Shown one piece after another: positions 8,735-18,142 of a stretch of DNA of 64,000 nt (the first letter of the stretch is position 1; every line of letters starts with the position of its first letter). The DNA is taken from contig RAYF01000010.1 in NCBI GenBank assembly GCA_003611745.1, positions 1 to 64,000 on the forward strand, written 5' to 3'. The notes beneath the pieces were generated by a model, which was not told the origin of the DNA, did no database searches, and worked only from the letters and a program-made list of their open reading frames with translations. The position numbers and the translations under genes are program-made. Source of the stretch: a bacterium D16-36 (GTDB taxonomy: Bacteria; Bacillota; Clostridia; Lachnospirales; Lachnospiraceae).

Positions 8735-9457
8735 CTAATCTATCCGGACAAGCACTACGGTGATGTTATCATCTCCGCCGCTCTGGTTTGCCCTCTCAAC
8801 CAAAACTGTACCTGCCTCTTCCAACGTATCGCTATGCCTTACGATATACTCCATATCCTCATCATCCAGCATGTTAGATAATCCGTCACTGCACAGAAGA
8901 ACTATGTCTCCTTTCTGCACCATTACTTCAAAAAAATCAGCGTTTACCTGGCCATCCGTCCCCAATGCACGGGTGATAATATTTTTCTGCGGATGCACTC
9001 TGGCCTCGCTCTCTGTAATGTTTCCCTGTTTTACCAGTTCCTCCACCAGAGAATGATCGTCCGTAATCTGGGATATTCCGTCCCGTAATAAATATAAACG
9101 GGAATCACCAATATTTGCAACATACATTGTCTCCCCAAACAATGTACATGCCACCATCGTTGTTCCCATTCCTTCAAACTCAACATTCTCTTTTGCGGCA
9201 CTGTAAATTTTATTATTTGCAATGTCAACCGCTTCTTCAAATATTGTCACTGGTGTTTTATGACTAGATTTTCCAACAGAATCCACCATGCTCTCCACAC
9301 ACAACTTTGAAGCATGGTCCCCTGCTTTATGTCCTCCCATCCCGTCTGCAACAATAAACAGATTCCGGAAACTACCCACTGCATTTTCATTGCAATAAAA
9401 GAAATCCTGATTCATGCTTCTCTTACTGCCAACATCAGTTATCGCATATGCTCTCAT
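8735..9457 (-). CDS. prpC: PP2C-type Ser/Thr phosphatase, partner of PrkC
   Basis: Mn-dependent phosphatase that reverses PrkC phosphorylation. All PP2C metal and phosphate motifs are present: SMNQD near residue 14, VADGMGGH, GDSRLYLL, CSDGLSNML and GGDDNITVVLV at the end. Length is 240 residues from the ATG at 9457, which follows AAGGAGGGAAACTAC; a longer frame upstream lacks a ribosome site and a fitting N-terminus. A promoter lies at 9592-9620, so prpC-prkC-rsgA can be transcribed independently of rlmN. Intact catalytic residues contrast with the two decayed PP2C relatives at 48-51 kb. Confidence 0.95.
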   Translation of the reverse strand: MRAYAITDVGSKRSMNQDFFYCNENAVGSFRNLFIVADGMGGHKAGDHASKLCVESMVDSVGKSSHKTPVTIFEEAVDIANNKIYSAAKENVEFEGMGTTMVACTLFGETMYVANIGDSRLYLLRDGISQITDDHSLVEELVKQGNITESEARVHPQKNIITRALGTDGQVNADFFEVMVQKGDIVLLCSDGLSNMLDDEDMEYIVRHSDTLEEAGTVLVERANQSGGDDNITVVLVRID

Positions 9458-9591
9458 GTAGTTTCCCTCCTTCGTTCTTATTTTTGTAACATTTATAGAT
9501 TGCCCCAGCGCCCCATCCGGATTACCCTTTTGAACCGAACGGCCAAAGCACCCGTGTATTAAAACAAATATCATCTGCTAATATCTTGGAT

Positions 9592-9620
9592 ATTTTAACA
9601 CAATAGAAAGAAAAGGACAA
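9592..9620 (-). promoter_or_regulatory. Candidate promoter of prpC-prkC
   Basis: On the minus strand TTGTCC (9620-9615), 17 bases, TAAAAT (9597-9592), lying in the 227-base gap between the rlmN stop and the prpC start. No clear terminator for rlmN was seen in the gap, so read-through is also possible. Confidence 0.5.
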
Positions 9621-9684
9621 GTCATTCATTTTTTAATCCACAGCATCCACATTTAAGTTGCCTGACACAGAGTGAACAGTACCT

Positions 9685-10755
9685 TTAGAAATCCGAATAC
9701 TGCTGCCGCAGCTGCCCACAGGCAGCATCAATATCCCTCCCCAACTCCCTCCTCACAGTTACTGTAACATGATTTTTTTCCAATACCGCCCTGAATCCCT
9801 CTATCTGCCCACGTCCGGAACGCTGACCCATCCGGCCCTCCACAGGATTTAATGGAATCAGGTTTACATGGCAGTTCATTCCCTGCACCAGACGGCACAG
9901 TTCCTCCGCCTCCTCCAGAGAGTCATTTTTCCCCTGCACCATGCTGTACTCAAAAGTAACCCGCCTTCCCGCCTTCTCTATATAATACCTGCAGGCATCC
10001 ATTATCCCTGCAAGCGGATATTTCACAGCAACCGGCATCATTTCCTGCCGCAGTGCGTCGTTCGGCGCGTGGAGCGAAATTGCCAGAGTGATTGCCAGAT
10101 CCTCTTTTGCAAGCTCCCTAATCTTTTCTGTCAGCCCGCAGGTAGAAATAGTCAGGTTCCGCTGGCTGATATTCAGCCCATATTCATCCGAAACCATGCG
10201 GACAAACTTTACTACGTTATCATAATTATCAAGCGGTTCCCCAATCCCCATTAAGATGACATTGGATATGCGCTCCCCCGAAATCCTCTGGATCCCATAA
10301 ACCTGGGCAAGCATCTCAGAGGCCCTTAAATTTCTCACCAACCCGCCCACAGTAGAGGCGCAAAACCGGCATCCCATCCGGCATCCCACCTGCGTGGAAA
10401 TACATACGCTGTTCCCATGCTTATATTTCATCAGCACACTTTCTACAAAATTACCATCGGACAGTTCAAACAAAAACTTGCTTGTTCCATCCTTCGATAC
10501 CTGCCTCGCTGCCACTTTCGCCCCGGCAATCATGGCACGCTGCGCAAGCTCCTGCCTGAAATCCTTCGGCAGATTCGTCATTTCCTCAAAAGAACAGGCA
10601 AGATGCCCATGAATCCACTGATACAACTGCCTGCCGCGAAATGCCTTCTGCCCCATATCCAGAACAAAAGACTGCATCTCCTCAAAATTCAGATCCCCAA
10701 TATCAATCTTTTCTAAACTATTCTTATCAGCTCCTGTCACATTACCACCATCCAT
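9685..10755 (-). CDS. rlmN: 23S rRNA A2503 / tRNA A37 methyltransferase RlmN
   Basis: Radical-SAM enzyme that methylates C2 of adenine 2503 in 23S rRNA. The radical-SAM cluster motif is GCRMGCRFCAST (CxxxCxxC), followed by the GIGEPLDN glycine motif. A C-terminal cysteine in the DAACGQL segment can be the resolving cysteine of the methylation cycle. The ATG at 10755 gives 356 residues, the family norm; a longer open frame overlaps rsmB and its extra N-terminus is not family-like. The ATG is eight bases past the rsmB stop, with AGGAAGGG in the rsmB end as ribosome site. Confidence 0.95.
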   Translation of the reverse strand: MDGGNVTGADKNSLEKIDIGDLNFEEMQSFVLDMGQKAFRGRQLYQWIHGHLACSFEEMTNLPKDFRQELAQRAMIAGAKVAARQVSKDGTSKFLFELSDGNFVESVLMKYKHGNSVCISTQVGCRMGCRFCASTVGGLVRNLRASEMLAQVYGIQRISGERISNVILMGIGEPLDNYDNVVKFVRMVSDEYGLNISQRNLTISTCGLTEKIRELAKEDLAITLAISLHAPNDALRQEMMPVAVKYPLAGIMDACRYYIEKAGRRVTFEYSMVQGKNDSLEEAEELCRLVQGMNCHVNLIPLNPVEGRMGQRSGRGQIEGFRAVLEKNHVTVTVRRELGRDIDAACGQLRQQYSDF

Positions 10756-10762
10756 CCGTTTT

Positions 10763-12139
10763 TCAACCCTTCCTGACAAAACAGGAGACAAAAAATCCAT
10801 CCGTCCCTGTCCTGCTTGGCAAAACCTGCAGATACCCCTCTTTTCCTGTCCCATTCCGCAGCGGCTCCGGCAAATCATCTTCAATGGAAACCAATGCAAA
10901 TGGAAGATTTTCTTCTATCCATCTTACCATATCTTCATTCTCTTCCTGCGCAATCGTACAGGTGCTGTATACCATCCTGCCGCCCTCTTTCACGTATTCC
11001 GCAGAAACCGTGAGGATCTGCCTCTGGATAGCGGACAGTGATTTAATATCCTCCGGCTTCGTTTTATATTTTATGTCACACTTTTTTCCTATTACCCCCA
11101 AGCCGGAACAAGGCAGGTCGGCAATCAATACATCCGCCTTCCTAATCCATTCCTCACGTAACACCGCTGCATCCTGCTCATACACCTCTACATTTTTCAC
11201 CAAAAGCCTCTTTACGTTCTCCCTGATCAGGTCCGTCTTCTCCCGCGTGAGGTCAGCCGAAACCACCACACCGCTCCCCCTCAGAATATCAGCCGCATGA
11301 AGCGTCTTTCCGCCGGGTGCGGCACAGACATCGATCACCGTATCCCCTTCCCTGATTCCGGCTATCTGCCCCACCAGCATAGAGCTTTCATCCTGTACCT
11401 GGAACATCCCCCTCTGGAATGCAGTTAGCTCACGCAGCGAAGGGTAGTTTCGAATCGAAAAAGCATACGAAAGCAGCCTCCCTCTGGCAGCAGTTACCCC
11501 CTCCTGCTCCAAAGCCTTCTGCACTTCCCCCTCTGAAAACCGGCTCACCATGCACCGGATAGGCAGGCCGCCGCCCTCCTCCAAAAAGACCGCAAATATT
11601 TTTTCTGCCTCCCCTGCCCCATAACGCCCCACGAAACGGCAGACTAGCCATGCCGGCATAGAGTAACGGACGGAAAGATACCGCTCCATATCTGATTTAT
11701 CCGGATAGGCGACAGATTCTTTACCGCGTACCACCGCCCGCAATACCCCATTCACAAATCCTTTTAAACTCTGCAGCTTCCTCTTAACTGCCAGCTTCAC
11801 AGCCTCATTGCATGCAGCAGAATCCGGCACCTGTTCCATATAAAAGATTTGGTAAACAGACATCCTAAGGATATTGCGTATCACTGGCTTCATTTTTGCA
11901 GTCTTCACCTTCGAATACAAATCAATAATATAATCCATTTCAATGCACCGCTCGACTGTCCCTTCCACCAGACGCATCAAAAAGCTTCTCTCCCTTTTCT
12001 CAAGGAAATATTTCTCAAATGCAGCGTGAAGCGCCTTGTCACAGAATGCGCCCCCTTCCATAATCTCAAGCAGCAGCTCCAGCGCCAGCTTCCTGATATC
12101 TGCCGGGGCAGAACGTCCCGCGTTTCTTTCCTTTTTCAT
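10763..12139 (-). CDS. rsmB: 16S rRNA C967 methyltransferase RsmB
   Basis: SAM-dependent m5C methyltransferase acting on 16S rRNA. An N-terminal NusB-like RNA-binding domain (about 1-140) precedes the Rossmann methyltransferase: DVCAAPGGKT (SAM motif I), ADLPCSGLG (catalytic-region cysteine) and YSTCT (nucleophile cysteine). Length 458 is typical. It overlaps fmt by four bases (ATGA), and rlmN follows closely, so translation of fmt-rsmB-rlmN is coupled. Confidence 0.95.
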   Translation of the reverse strand: MKKERNAGRSAPADIRKLALELLLEIMEGGAFCDKALHAAFEKYFLEKRERSFLMRLVEGTVERCIEMDYIIDLYSKVKTAKMKPVIRNILRMSVYQIFYMEQVPDSAACNEAVKLAVKRKLQSLKGFVNGVLRAVVRGKESVAYPDKSDMERYLSVRYSMPAWLVCRFVGRYGAGEAEKIFAVFLEEGGGLPIRCMVSRFSEGEVQKALEQEGVTAARGRLLSYAFSIRNYPSLRELTAFQRGMFQVQDESSMLVGQIAGIREGDTVIDVCAAPGGKTLHAADILRGSGVVVSADLTREKTDLIRENVKRLLVKNVEVYEQDAAVLREEWIRKADVLIADLPCSGLGVIGKKCDIKYKTKPEDIKSLSAIQRQILTVSAEYVKEGGRMVYSTCTIAQEENEDMVRWIEENLPFALVSIEDDLPEPLRNGTGKEGYLQVLPSRTGTDGFFVSCFVRKG

Positions 12140-13119
12140 CCTCTGCCCGTCCTTACAAGATTTTTACTGTCAGGGCTGCTCTTCAGTACCATACCCCGCT
12201 CCAAAGGATACCCGCGCAGAAAAGCAGCAACATCCATCCTCTTTTTGCCCTCTAACTGCACAGAGAGAACCTTCAAAAAGCCCTCCCCCGTTTTCACAGT
12301 AAAGTCTGACTTGCCGACTGCAGCGACTGTGCCGTTCTCCAATGTAAAATTTTCTTCATCTAATGGGCAGGCTACATCTGCCTCCCATATTTTCATCATC
12401 TTGCCATCCAGAAAGCAGTATGCACTCGGCCACGGGTTCAGGCCGCGGATTAACCGTTCAATCTCCACCGCAGGCTTTGAAAAATCTATCCTCCCGGTTT
12501 CCTTGGAGAGCATCTTTGCATACGTATGTTCACTCTCATTCTGTTTCACAGGGCACAGCGTCCCCTCCTCTGCCGACTTAAGCACCTCAAGAATCATCCT
12601 TCCGCCAAATGATGCCAACTTTTCAAACAGGCTGCCTCCCGTCTCCTTTTCCTCCAGCCGGTACTTCTCCACCAGAAGGATATCCCCGGTATCGATTCCC
12701 TCATCCATCTGCATAATCGTAACGCCGCTCTCTTCATCCCCTAAAATAACAGACCACTGAATCGGAGCCGCCCCGCGCAGTTTCGGAAGGAGTGAGGCAT
12801 GGACATTGATACAGCCATACTTCGGCATTTCCAGAAGCTCCTTTGGAAGAATCTGGCCAAATGCCGCCACCACAATTACATCCGGGCCCATACTGCGCAC
12901 CTCGCGGAGAAACTCCCCATCTCTGGCGCGTTCCGGCTGGTAAACAGGGATATCATATTTCATTGCCGTTTCCTTAACCGGGGAAAACTGCATTTTCCCA
13001 CTCCTGCCCTTCGGCCTATCCGGCTGTGTCACCACGCCAACCACCTCATGCTCACTCTGGATCAGCGCCTCCAGCGTTCCCACCGCAAAGTCCGGCGTCC
13101 CCATATATAATACTCTCAC
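12136..13119 (-). CDS. fmt: Methionyl-tRNA formyltransferase
   Basis: Formylates initiator Met-tRNA with 10-formyltetrahydrofolate. The N-terminal MGTPDFAVG loop, the catalytic set in HASLLPKLRGAAPIQW (Asn/His region) and DEGIDTGDIL (Asp) are intact; a C-terminal OB-like domain binds tRNA. Length 327 is normal. It follows def by 12 bases, the conserved def-fmt pair that adds and then removes the formyl group. Confidence 0.96.
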   Translation of the reverse strand: MRVLYMGTPDFAVGTLEALIQSEHEVVGVVTQPDRPKGRSGKMQFSPVKETAMKYDIPVYQPERARDGEFLREVRSMGPDVIVVAAFGQILPKELLEMPKYGCINVHASLLPKLRGAAPIQWSVILGDEESGVTIMQMDEGIDTGDILLVEKYRLEEKETGGSLFEKLASFGGRMILEVLKSAEEGTLCPVKQNESEHTYAKMLSKETGRIDFSKPAVEIERLIRGLNPWPSAYCFLDGKMMKIWEADVACPLDEENFTLENGTVAAVGKSDFTVKTGEGFLKVLSVQLEGKKRMDVAAFLRGYPLERGMVLKSSPDSKNLVRTGRG

Positions 13120-13131
13120 AGGCCGTCCCCC

Positions 13132-13605
13132 TTATTCTTTCTCAACATCCAACAACTCGCCCTCTACCTTAGAAACATATAAAACACCGGATAAATGGTC
13201 AATCTCATGCTGCAGCGCCCTCGCTAAAAGACCCTCCCCCTCGATAATGACTTCTTCCATTTTTTCATTTAATGCCTTCACCTTTGCGTAATTTGCCCGC
13301 GTCACTGCGCCGGACTTACCCGGTACGCTAAGGCATGCCTCCTGGTCTGTCTGCTCGCCGGACAACTCCAGAATCTGCGGATTAATCAGTACGATAGGGC
13401 TGTCGCCCTCCTCCGTGACATCAATCACTATAATCTGCCGCAAAACCCCAACCTGAGGTGCTGCAAGCCCTACCCCCTGCGACTCATACATTGTATCAAG
13501 CATATCCCTGATCAGAACGCGCTGGCGGTGTTTCAGCTCAGTCACCTCCCTGCAGTGCTTTGACAAAATATCATCTCCAATGGTCCGTATTTTCCTAAGT
13601 GCCAT
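13132..13605 (-). CDS. def: Peptide deformylase
   Basis: Metalloenzyme removing N-formyl groups from new proteins. All three motifs are present: GVGLAAPQVG, EACLSVPG (metal cysteine) and HEIDHLSG (HExxH-type metal ligands and catalytic Glu). The length is 156 residues from the ATG at 13605, preceded by GGAGG with five-base spacing; a four-codon longer start would overlap that site. It lies upstream of fmt, as in most Firmicutes. Confidence 0.96.
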   Translation of the reverse strand: MALRKIRTIGDDILSKHCREVTELKHRQRVLIRDMLDTMYESQGVGLAAPQVGVLRQIIVIDVTEEGDSPIVLINPQILELSGEQTDQEACLSVPGKSGAVTRANYAKVKALNEKMEEVIIEGEGLLARALQHEIDHLSGVLYVSKVEGELLDVEKE

Positions 13606-13682
13606 CACAACCTCCATTCTTACACAGAGACAGGCATGCCGCCGGAAACACAGCGCAGTAATCTCCGTGTAAAATACTCATA

Positions 13683-15920
13683 TTAACGATTCATATCAAA
13701 TGTAACCATGCAGTCTTTGTATTCCTCCTGCATAGGCAGCCATGCCTCCAGCCGGTTCCTGACACGGCAGAGAAGCCCATAGTCACCAGACTTAATATAC
13801 ATAACCCTCCGGTACCAGTCCCTGAGCTTTACAATCGGCGCATCGCACGGCCCCAGTATCACAATCCCCTGTTCTTCCCCTATCACTTCCTTAAGCTTTC
13901 CTGAAAGACAGAGCGCCTTTTCCTTTTCCCTCGAAAAAGACAATACCTCTAGTATATTGGAAATCGGCGGATAATGCAACATCTGCCTGACAGCAAGTTC
14001 CTGACGGTAAAAGCCCTGATAATTTTCACACGCGGCATTGGCCACGCTGTAGTGCTCCGGCTGGTATGTCTGAAAAACCACGTCGCCCGCCTTTTCGCCC
14101 CTTCCTGCCCTTCCCGCCGCCTGTGCCAAAAGTTGGAATGTCCTCTCAGAAGCCCTGTAATTATCCGCATTTAATGACAAATCCGCAGCAAGGACCCCGA
14201 CCAGTGTTACATTTGGAAAATCATGCCCCTTAACAATCATCTGGGTTCCCACCAGAATATCCGCCCTCTGCTCTGAAAATGCTTTTAAAATCCTGTTGTG
14301 CCCTTCCTTGCCTGACGTTGTATCAGCATCCATCCGCAAAACCCTTGCCGTCTGGAAACGTTTCTTCACCATTTCCTCCACCTGCTGTGTGCCAAGCCCG
14401 AATGTTCCGATATATTTAGAGCCGCAGAATGGGCAGACAGACGGCATCGGTTTTTCCATGCCGCAGTAATGGCATTTTAACAGGGCGACCCTCCCCCCAT
14501 ATTCATGCGGCTTTAACGACACAGAACAGCTGTCACATTGGATAACACCGCCGCACATGCGGCAGGACACAAACCCGGCATACCCCCTGCGGTTTAAAAA
14601 TAATATAATCTGCTCCCTCTTTGCCAGGCGCTCCTCCATCATCTGTTGCAGCGGGCGGCTGAATACAGAATAATTTTTTGCCTTAAGCTCCTCCCTCAGG
14701 TCTACAATCTGCACCCTTGGGAGGTCTGCATTCCCTGCCCTGTGCTTTAATGTAAACAGGCTGTACTCCCCGGTTTCGCATCGGTAATACGCTTCCAGAG
14801 ACGGCGTCGCAGAACCAAGCACCACGCTTGCCCCAAGCATTTTCCCTCTCTGCACGGCAACCTCCCTCGCATGGTATTTCGGCATCGTGTCGCTCTGGTA
14901 ACTGCCCTCATGCTCCTCGTCCATAACAATCAGCCCCAGTTTATCAAACGGCGTAAACAATGCAGAGCGCGGCCCTATCATAATCTGGATTTCCCCCCGT
15001 TTTGCCCGCAGGAACTGGTCGTAACGCTCCCCTGCGGACAATCTGGAATGCATAATGGATACCCTGGCCCCAAACCGCCCGTAAAAACGGTTCACTGTCT
15101 GAAAGGTCAGTGCAATCTCCGGTATCAGTACAATTGCCTGCTTCCCCTTTTCTATCACATGCTCAATCAGATTCATATAAATCTCGGTTTTCCCGCTTCC
15201 CGTCACACCATGGATCAGGTAATCCTTCCGTACCCCTCTGTCATATTCCCTGCAGATTGCATCTACAACTGCCTGCTGCTCCCCATTGAGAACCGGCCTG
15301 CTGCCGCTCTGTGACTGGTTTTCCAGAGGATTGCGGTATAACTGCTTAGAAGTAACCTGTACCACTCCTCTCTCCTCCAGCCCCCTGATCACACTTTGCG
15401 GCACATTCAGTGCCTTGACCGCATAGTCGTAATCCAGCCCGTCCTCCAAAGCAGATTCTTTTTGAAGCAGCCCATCTAAAAGGCGCACCCTTGCGGTATT
15501 ATGCTTCCTCTCAAATAGTTCCCTCTGCTGCACGAGCTCTGCTTTTGGCATCTTGGAAAAAATAAAACGCTCCACCTTCTCCTTAACCTCCCTGCGGACT
15601 GGCATAACCGCCTTAATCGCATCGTTCATGGAGGCCCCATAATTCTCTTTCATCCAATAAGCCAGAGAAAGCAGGTGTGATTCTGCAACCACTCCCTGCT
15701 TCTCCACTTTCAGGATGCCCTTTGTCCGGTTAATATCGTATTTCGGAGTGTCCGACAGCCCAATAATAAACCCCTTCATCCGGCGGTTTCCCTTTCCAAA
15801 AGGTATCACAACCTGCGCCCCGACTAAAGCCTGTTCTTCCATCTCCTGCGGCACAAAATATTGAAACGGCCGGTCCAGGCTCTTAATAGATATATCCACA
15901 ATGACTTCTGCAAATAACAT
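13683..15920 (-). CDS. priA: Primosomal protein N', replication restart helicase PriA
   Basis: 3'-5' DNA helicase that reloads the replisome at stalled forks. Walker A is GVTGSGKTEIY, the DEEH box is MDEEHEGSY, and helicase motifs continue to the TQMIVKGHDFPNV region. The zinc-binding loop holds eight cysteines starting CRMCGG and ending CPFCGS. Length is 745 residues from the ATG at 15920 (AGAGGTG upstream), within the family range. It heads the def-fmt-rsmB-rlmN run and follows murE. Confidence 0.95.
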   Translation of the reverse strand: MLFAEVIVDISIKSLDRPFQYFVPQEMEEQALVGAQVVIPFGKGNRRMKGFIIGLSDTPKYDINRTKGILKVEKQGVVAESHLLSLAYWMKENYGASMNDAIKAVMPVRREVKEKVERFIFSKMPKAELVQQRELFERKHNTARVRLLDGLLQKESALEDGLDYDYAVKALNVPQSVIRGLEERGVVQVTSKQLYRNPLENQSQSGSRPVLNGEQQAVVDAICREYDRGVRKDYLIHGVTGSGKTEIYMNLIEHVIEKGKQAIVLIPEIALTFQTVNRFYGRFGARVSIMHSRLSAGERYDQFLRAKRGEIQIMIGPRSALFTPFDKLGLIVMDEEHEGSYQSDTMPKYHAREVAVQRGKMLGASVVLGSATPSLEAYYRCETGEYSLFTLKHRAGNADLPRVQIVDLREELKAKNYSVFSRPLQQMMEERLAKREQIILFLNRRGYAGFVSCRMCGGVIQCDSCSVSLKPHEYGGRVALLKCHYCGMEKPMPSVCPFCGSKYIGTFGLGTQQVEEMVKKRFQTARVLRMDADTTSGKEGHNRILKAFSEQRADILVGTQMIVKGHDFPNVTLVGVLAADLSLNADNYRASERTFQLLAQAAGRAGRGEKAGDVVFQTYQPEHYSVANAACENYQGFYRQELAVRQMLHYPPISNILEVLSFSREKEKALCLSGKLKEVIGEEQGIVILGPCDAPIVKLRDWYRRVMYIKSGDYGLLCRVRNRLEAWLPMQEEYKDCMVTFDMNR

Positions 15921-15970
15921 GCATTCACCTCTGACTTCCTCTGTATCAAAACGCATTGAAAACCCATTTG

Positions 15971-17440
15971 CTACTGTATAAAATTTCCATCCGCCACAAC
16001 ATCCGCAACAATCTCGCGCTCATCCATATGGTATTTCTTGCCATTAATCTCCTGATAATCCTCATGCCCTTTGCCCGCCAGTACAATCACATCTCCCTCC
16101 TGTGCATGTTCAATCGCATACCGGATTGCCTCCCTGCGGTCGACAATCGTAATATACCTGCCATCCGCCCTTTCCACTCCGGCAACAATATCTGCAATAA
16201 TATCTTCCGGCTCCTCCTTCCTTGGATTATCCGAAGTTACAATTGTCAAATCAGCAAGTTTTGAGGATACCTCGCCCATCTCAAATCGGCGGTCCCTAGA
16301 GCGGTTCCCCCCGCATCCAAAAAGGCATACCAGACGCTTCGGGTTGTATTCCCTCAGTGTCGTCAAAAGGCTGTTCAGGCTCATGGCATTGTGCGCATAA
16401 TCAACCATCAGCGAAAACTTAGGGGAGACCCTGAGAAGCTCAACCCTGCCCTTCACCTTGATCTTCGCCAGTGAGGAGAGAATCGTCTCCTTATTCACCC
16501 CGAAATAACGGCAGATTGCGATTGCCGTCATGGAATTGTAAACACTAAACTTACCAGGTATATCAATCTCAATATCCATATCCAGAACGCCGCTCATATG
16601 GTACGCCACGCCAAGGCTTCCGCCCTTATCCATCAGACGGACATCCGACGCCTTCATATCTACGCCGTCGGAAAATCCATATGTCTCCACCTCGCAGGTA
16701 TGCCCCTCAAGTATCTCCTCCAGATGGCTGTCATCCCCATTAAAAATGCCATACCTGCACTGCCTGAACAAAAGGCTCTTGCAGTGGATATAATCTGCCA
16801 GATCCTTATGCTCATTTGGCCCGATGTGGTCAGGCTCCAGATTCGTAAATATGCCGTAATCAAACACAAAACCGTCAACCCTGTGAAGCATCAGCCCCTG
16901 GGAGGACACTTCCATTACAACGCATTTGCAGCCCTCGTCCGCCATCCTGCGGAAAGACTCCTGCACCACATACGATTCCGGAGTTGTATTGACAGACGCT
17001 GTCCGTTCTTCCCCGATAATCGTCTCAATCGTCCCAATCAGCCCGGTCTTATAACCAGACGCCTCCAGAATAGACTGCACCATATAGGTAGCCGTAGTCT
17101 TCCCCTTCGTCCCCGTAATCCCAATTGTCACAAGTTCCTTTGCCGGATGCCCGAAATATGCGGCAGAAAGCTTAGCCAGCGCAGCGCGGGTATTTTCCAC
17201 CTTAAGTACCGTAACAGAATCCTCCACTTCTACATCCTTCTCAACGACCAGAACAGATGCGCCGTTTTCCACAACCTCCCCTGCAAACTCATGGCCATCC
17301 CTGACCGCCCCTGTAATGCAGATAAAAACAGAGCCTTCTTCCACTTTGCGGGAATCATAGGCCAGCGTGCTAATCTCCCTGTCTATCTCCCCCTGTACAC
17401 AATCGTATTCCATTTCCTCCAATAAATCAGTCAATCTCAT
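15971..17440 (-). CDS. murE: UDP-MurNAc-tripeptide synthetase, meso-DAP type
   Basis: Cytosolic Mur ligase adding the third residue to the peptidoglycan stem peptide. The ATP loop is GITGTKGKTT near residue 110, followed by the NTTPES and NLEPDHIG substrate blocks. The amino-acid selectivity motif reads SDNPRKEEP; DNPR marks enzymes adding meso-diaminopimelate instead of lysine. Length 489 is normal. Together with dapF at 19.7-20.5 kb it indicates a DAP-type cell wall. The Septu-like pair lies just upstream on the same strand. Confidence 0.95.
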   Translation of the reverse strand: MRLTDLLEEMEYDCVQGEIDREISTLAYDSRKVEEGSVFICITGAVRDGHEFAGEVVENGASVLVVEKDVEVEDSVTVLKVENTRAALAKLSAAYFGHPAKELVTIGITGTKGKTTATYMVQSILEASGYKTGLIGTIETIIGEERTASVNTTPESYVVQESFRRMADEGCKCVVMEVSSQGLMLHRVDGFVFDYGIFTNLEPDHIGPNEHKDLADYIHCKSLLFRQCRYGIFNGDDSHLEEILEGHTCEVETYGFSDGVDMKASDVRLMDKGGSLGVAYHMSGVLDMDIEIDIPGKFSVYNSMTAIAICRYFGVNKETILSSLAKIKVKGRVELLRVSPKFSLMVDYAHNAMSLNSLLTTLREYNPKRLVCLFGCGGNRSRDRRFEMGEVSSKLADLTIVTSDNPRKEEPEDIIADIVAGVERADGRYITIVDRREAIRYAIEHAQEGDVIVLAGKGHEDYQEINGKKYHMDEREIVADVVADGNFIQ

Positions 17441-17476
17441 ATCTTCTTCATACCCTCCTAATTCTCACATTTTATT

Positions 17477-18142
17477 CTATAAGCAGTCCTTTAAACAATC
17501 AACAATAGCCATACAGTATGGAATATAAAAACCGTTATCCTTATTTGCATAATAATCAATAAAATCCCTTATATCCTGATCTGAATATTCTTCTTCGTCA
17601 AAAACTTCTGAATTTTCGATAGCTTCACGCCTGTTTCGTTTCAAATGAAAACTATTTAGTCCCATCTGGGTAATCATTTCCTGTGCAATATTTGCGGCAG
17701 GCCTTCCCGGCACACTATGTATCCTCCCATCAACAGAGTATTGAAAGATTTTTTCAATCTCCGCTTCTGTGGGGGGAATCATATCTTTCTCCCACCAATC
17801 CTCTTTTTTATGCCCACAATGCCCATCAATTCCAATAATACCATCCCCATTACAGGAAGCAAACATATTATTATAATCTAAATCAATTTGCGGGAAAAAA
17901 GTTTTAGGCCAAAAATGTTCGATATGCGAACTATCCAGAGAAATTCTTTTCATACAATAACAGCAAATATAACCCTGTTCCTCTATTAACTGGTTACGTA
18001 AACGCTGCCGTCTCCTTTTTCCGTCATTATCTTCTGAAGAAAAATCCTTTTTGTAATGAGCCTCCCTGCCAATTGTATCTTTACAATTCTGTTTCCACGT
18101 TTCAAACCATTCAGGTGAATCCCCTTTATCTATTTTTTTCAT
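17477..18142 (-). CDS. PtuB-like HNH nuclease of a Septu-type defence system
   Basis: Predicted HNH nuclease partner of the ATPase gene upstream. The core reads CCYCMKRI (zinc CxxC), HIEHFWPK, then LDYNNMFASCNG and GHCGHKK, which is the zinc-finger HNH layout of PtuB and retron-associated HNH proteins. At 221 residues it has the usual PtuB size. Its start overlaps the ATPase gene by 17 bases, so the two are coupled. The pair is AT-richer by eye than murE and dapF on either side, consistent with acquisition. No reverse transcriptase or retron RNA is adjacent. Antiphage activity is inferred from the family. Confidence 0.8.
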   Translation of the reverse strand: MKKIDKGDSPEWFETWKQNCKDTIGREAHYKKDFSSEDNDGKRRRQRLRNQLIEEQGYICCYCMKRISLDSSHIEHFWPKTFFPQIDLDYNNMFASCNGDGIIGIDGHCGHKKEDWWEKDMIPPTEAEIEKIFQYSVDGRIHSVPGRPAANIAQEMITQMGLNSFHLKRNRREAIENSEVFDEEEYSDQDIRDFIDYYANKDNGFYIPYCMAIVDCLKDCL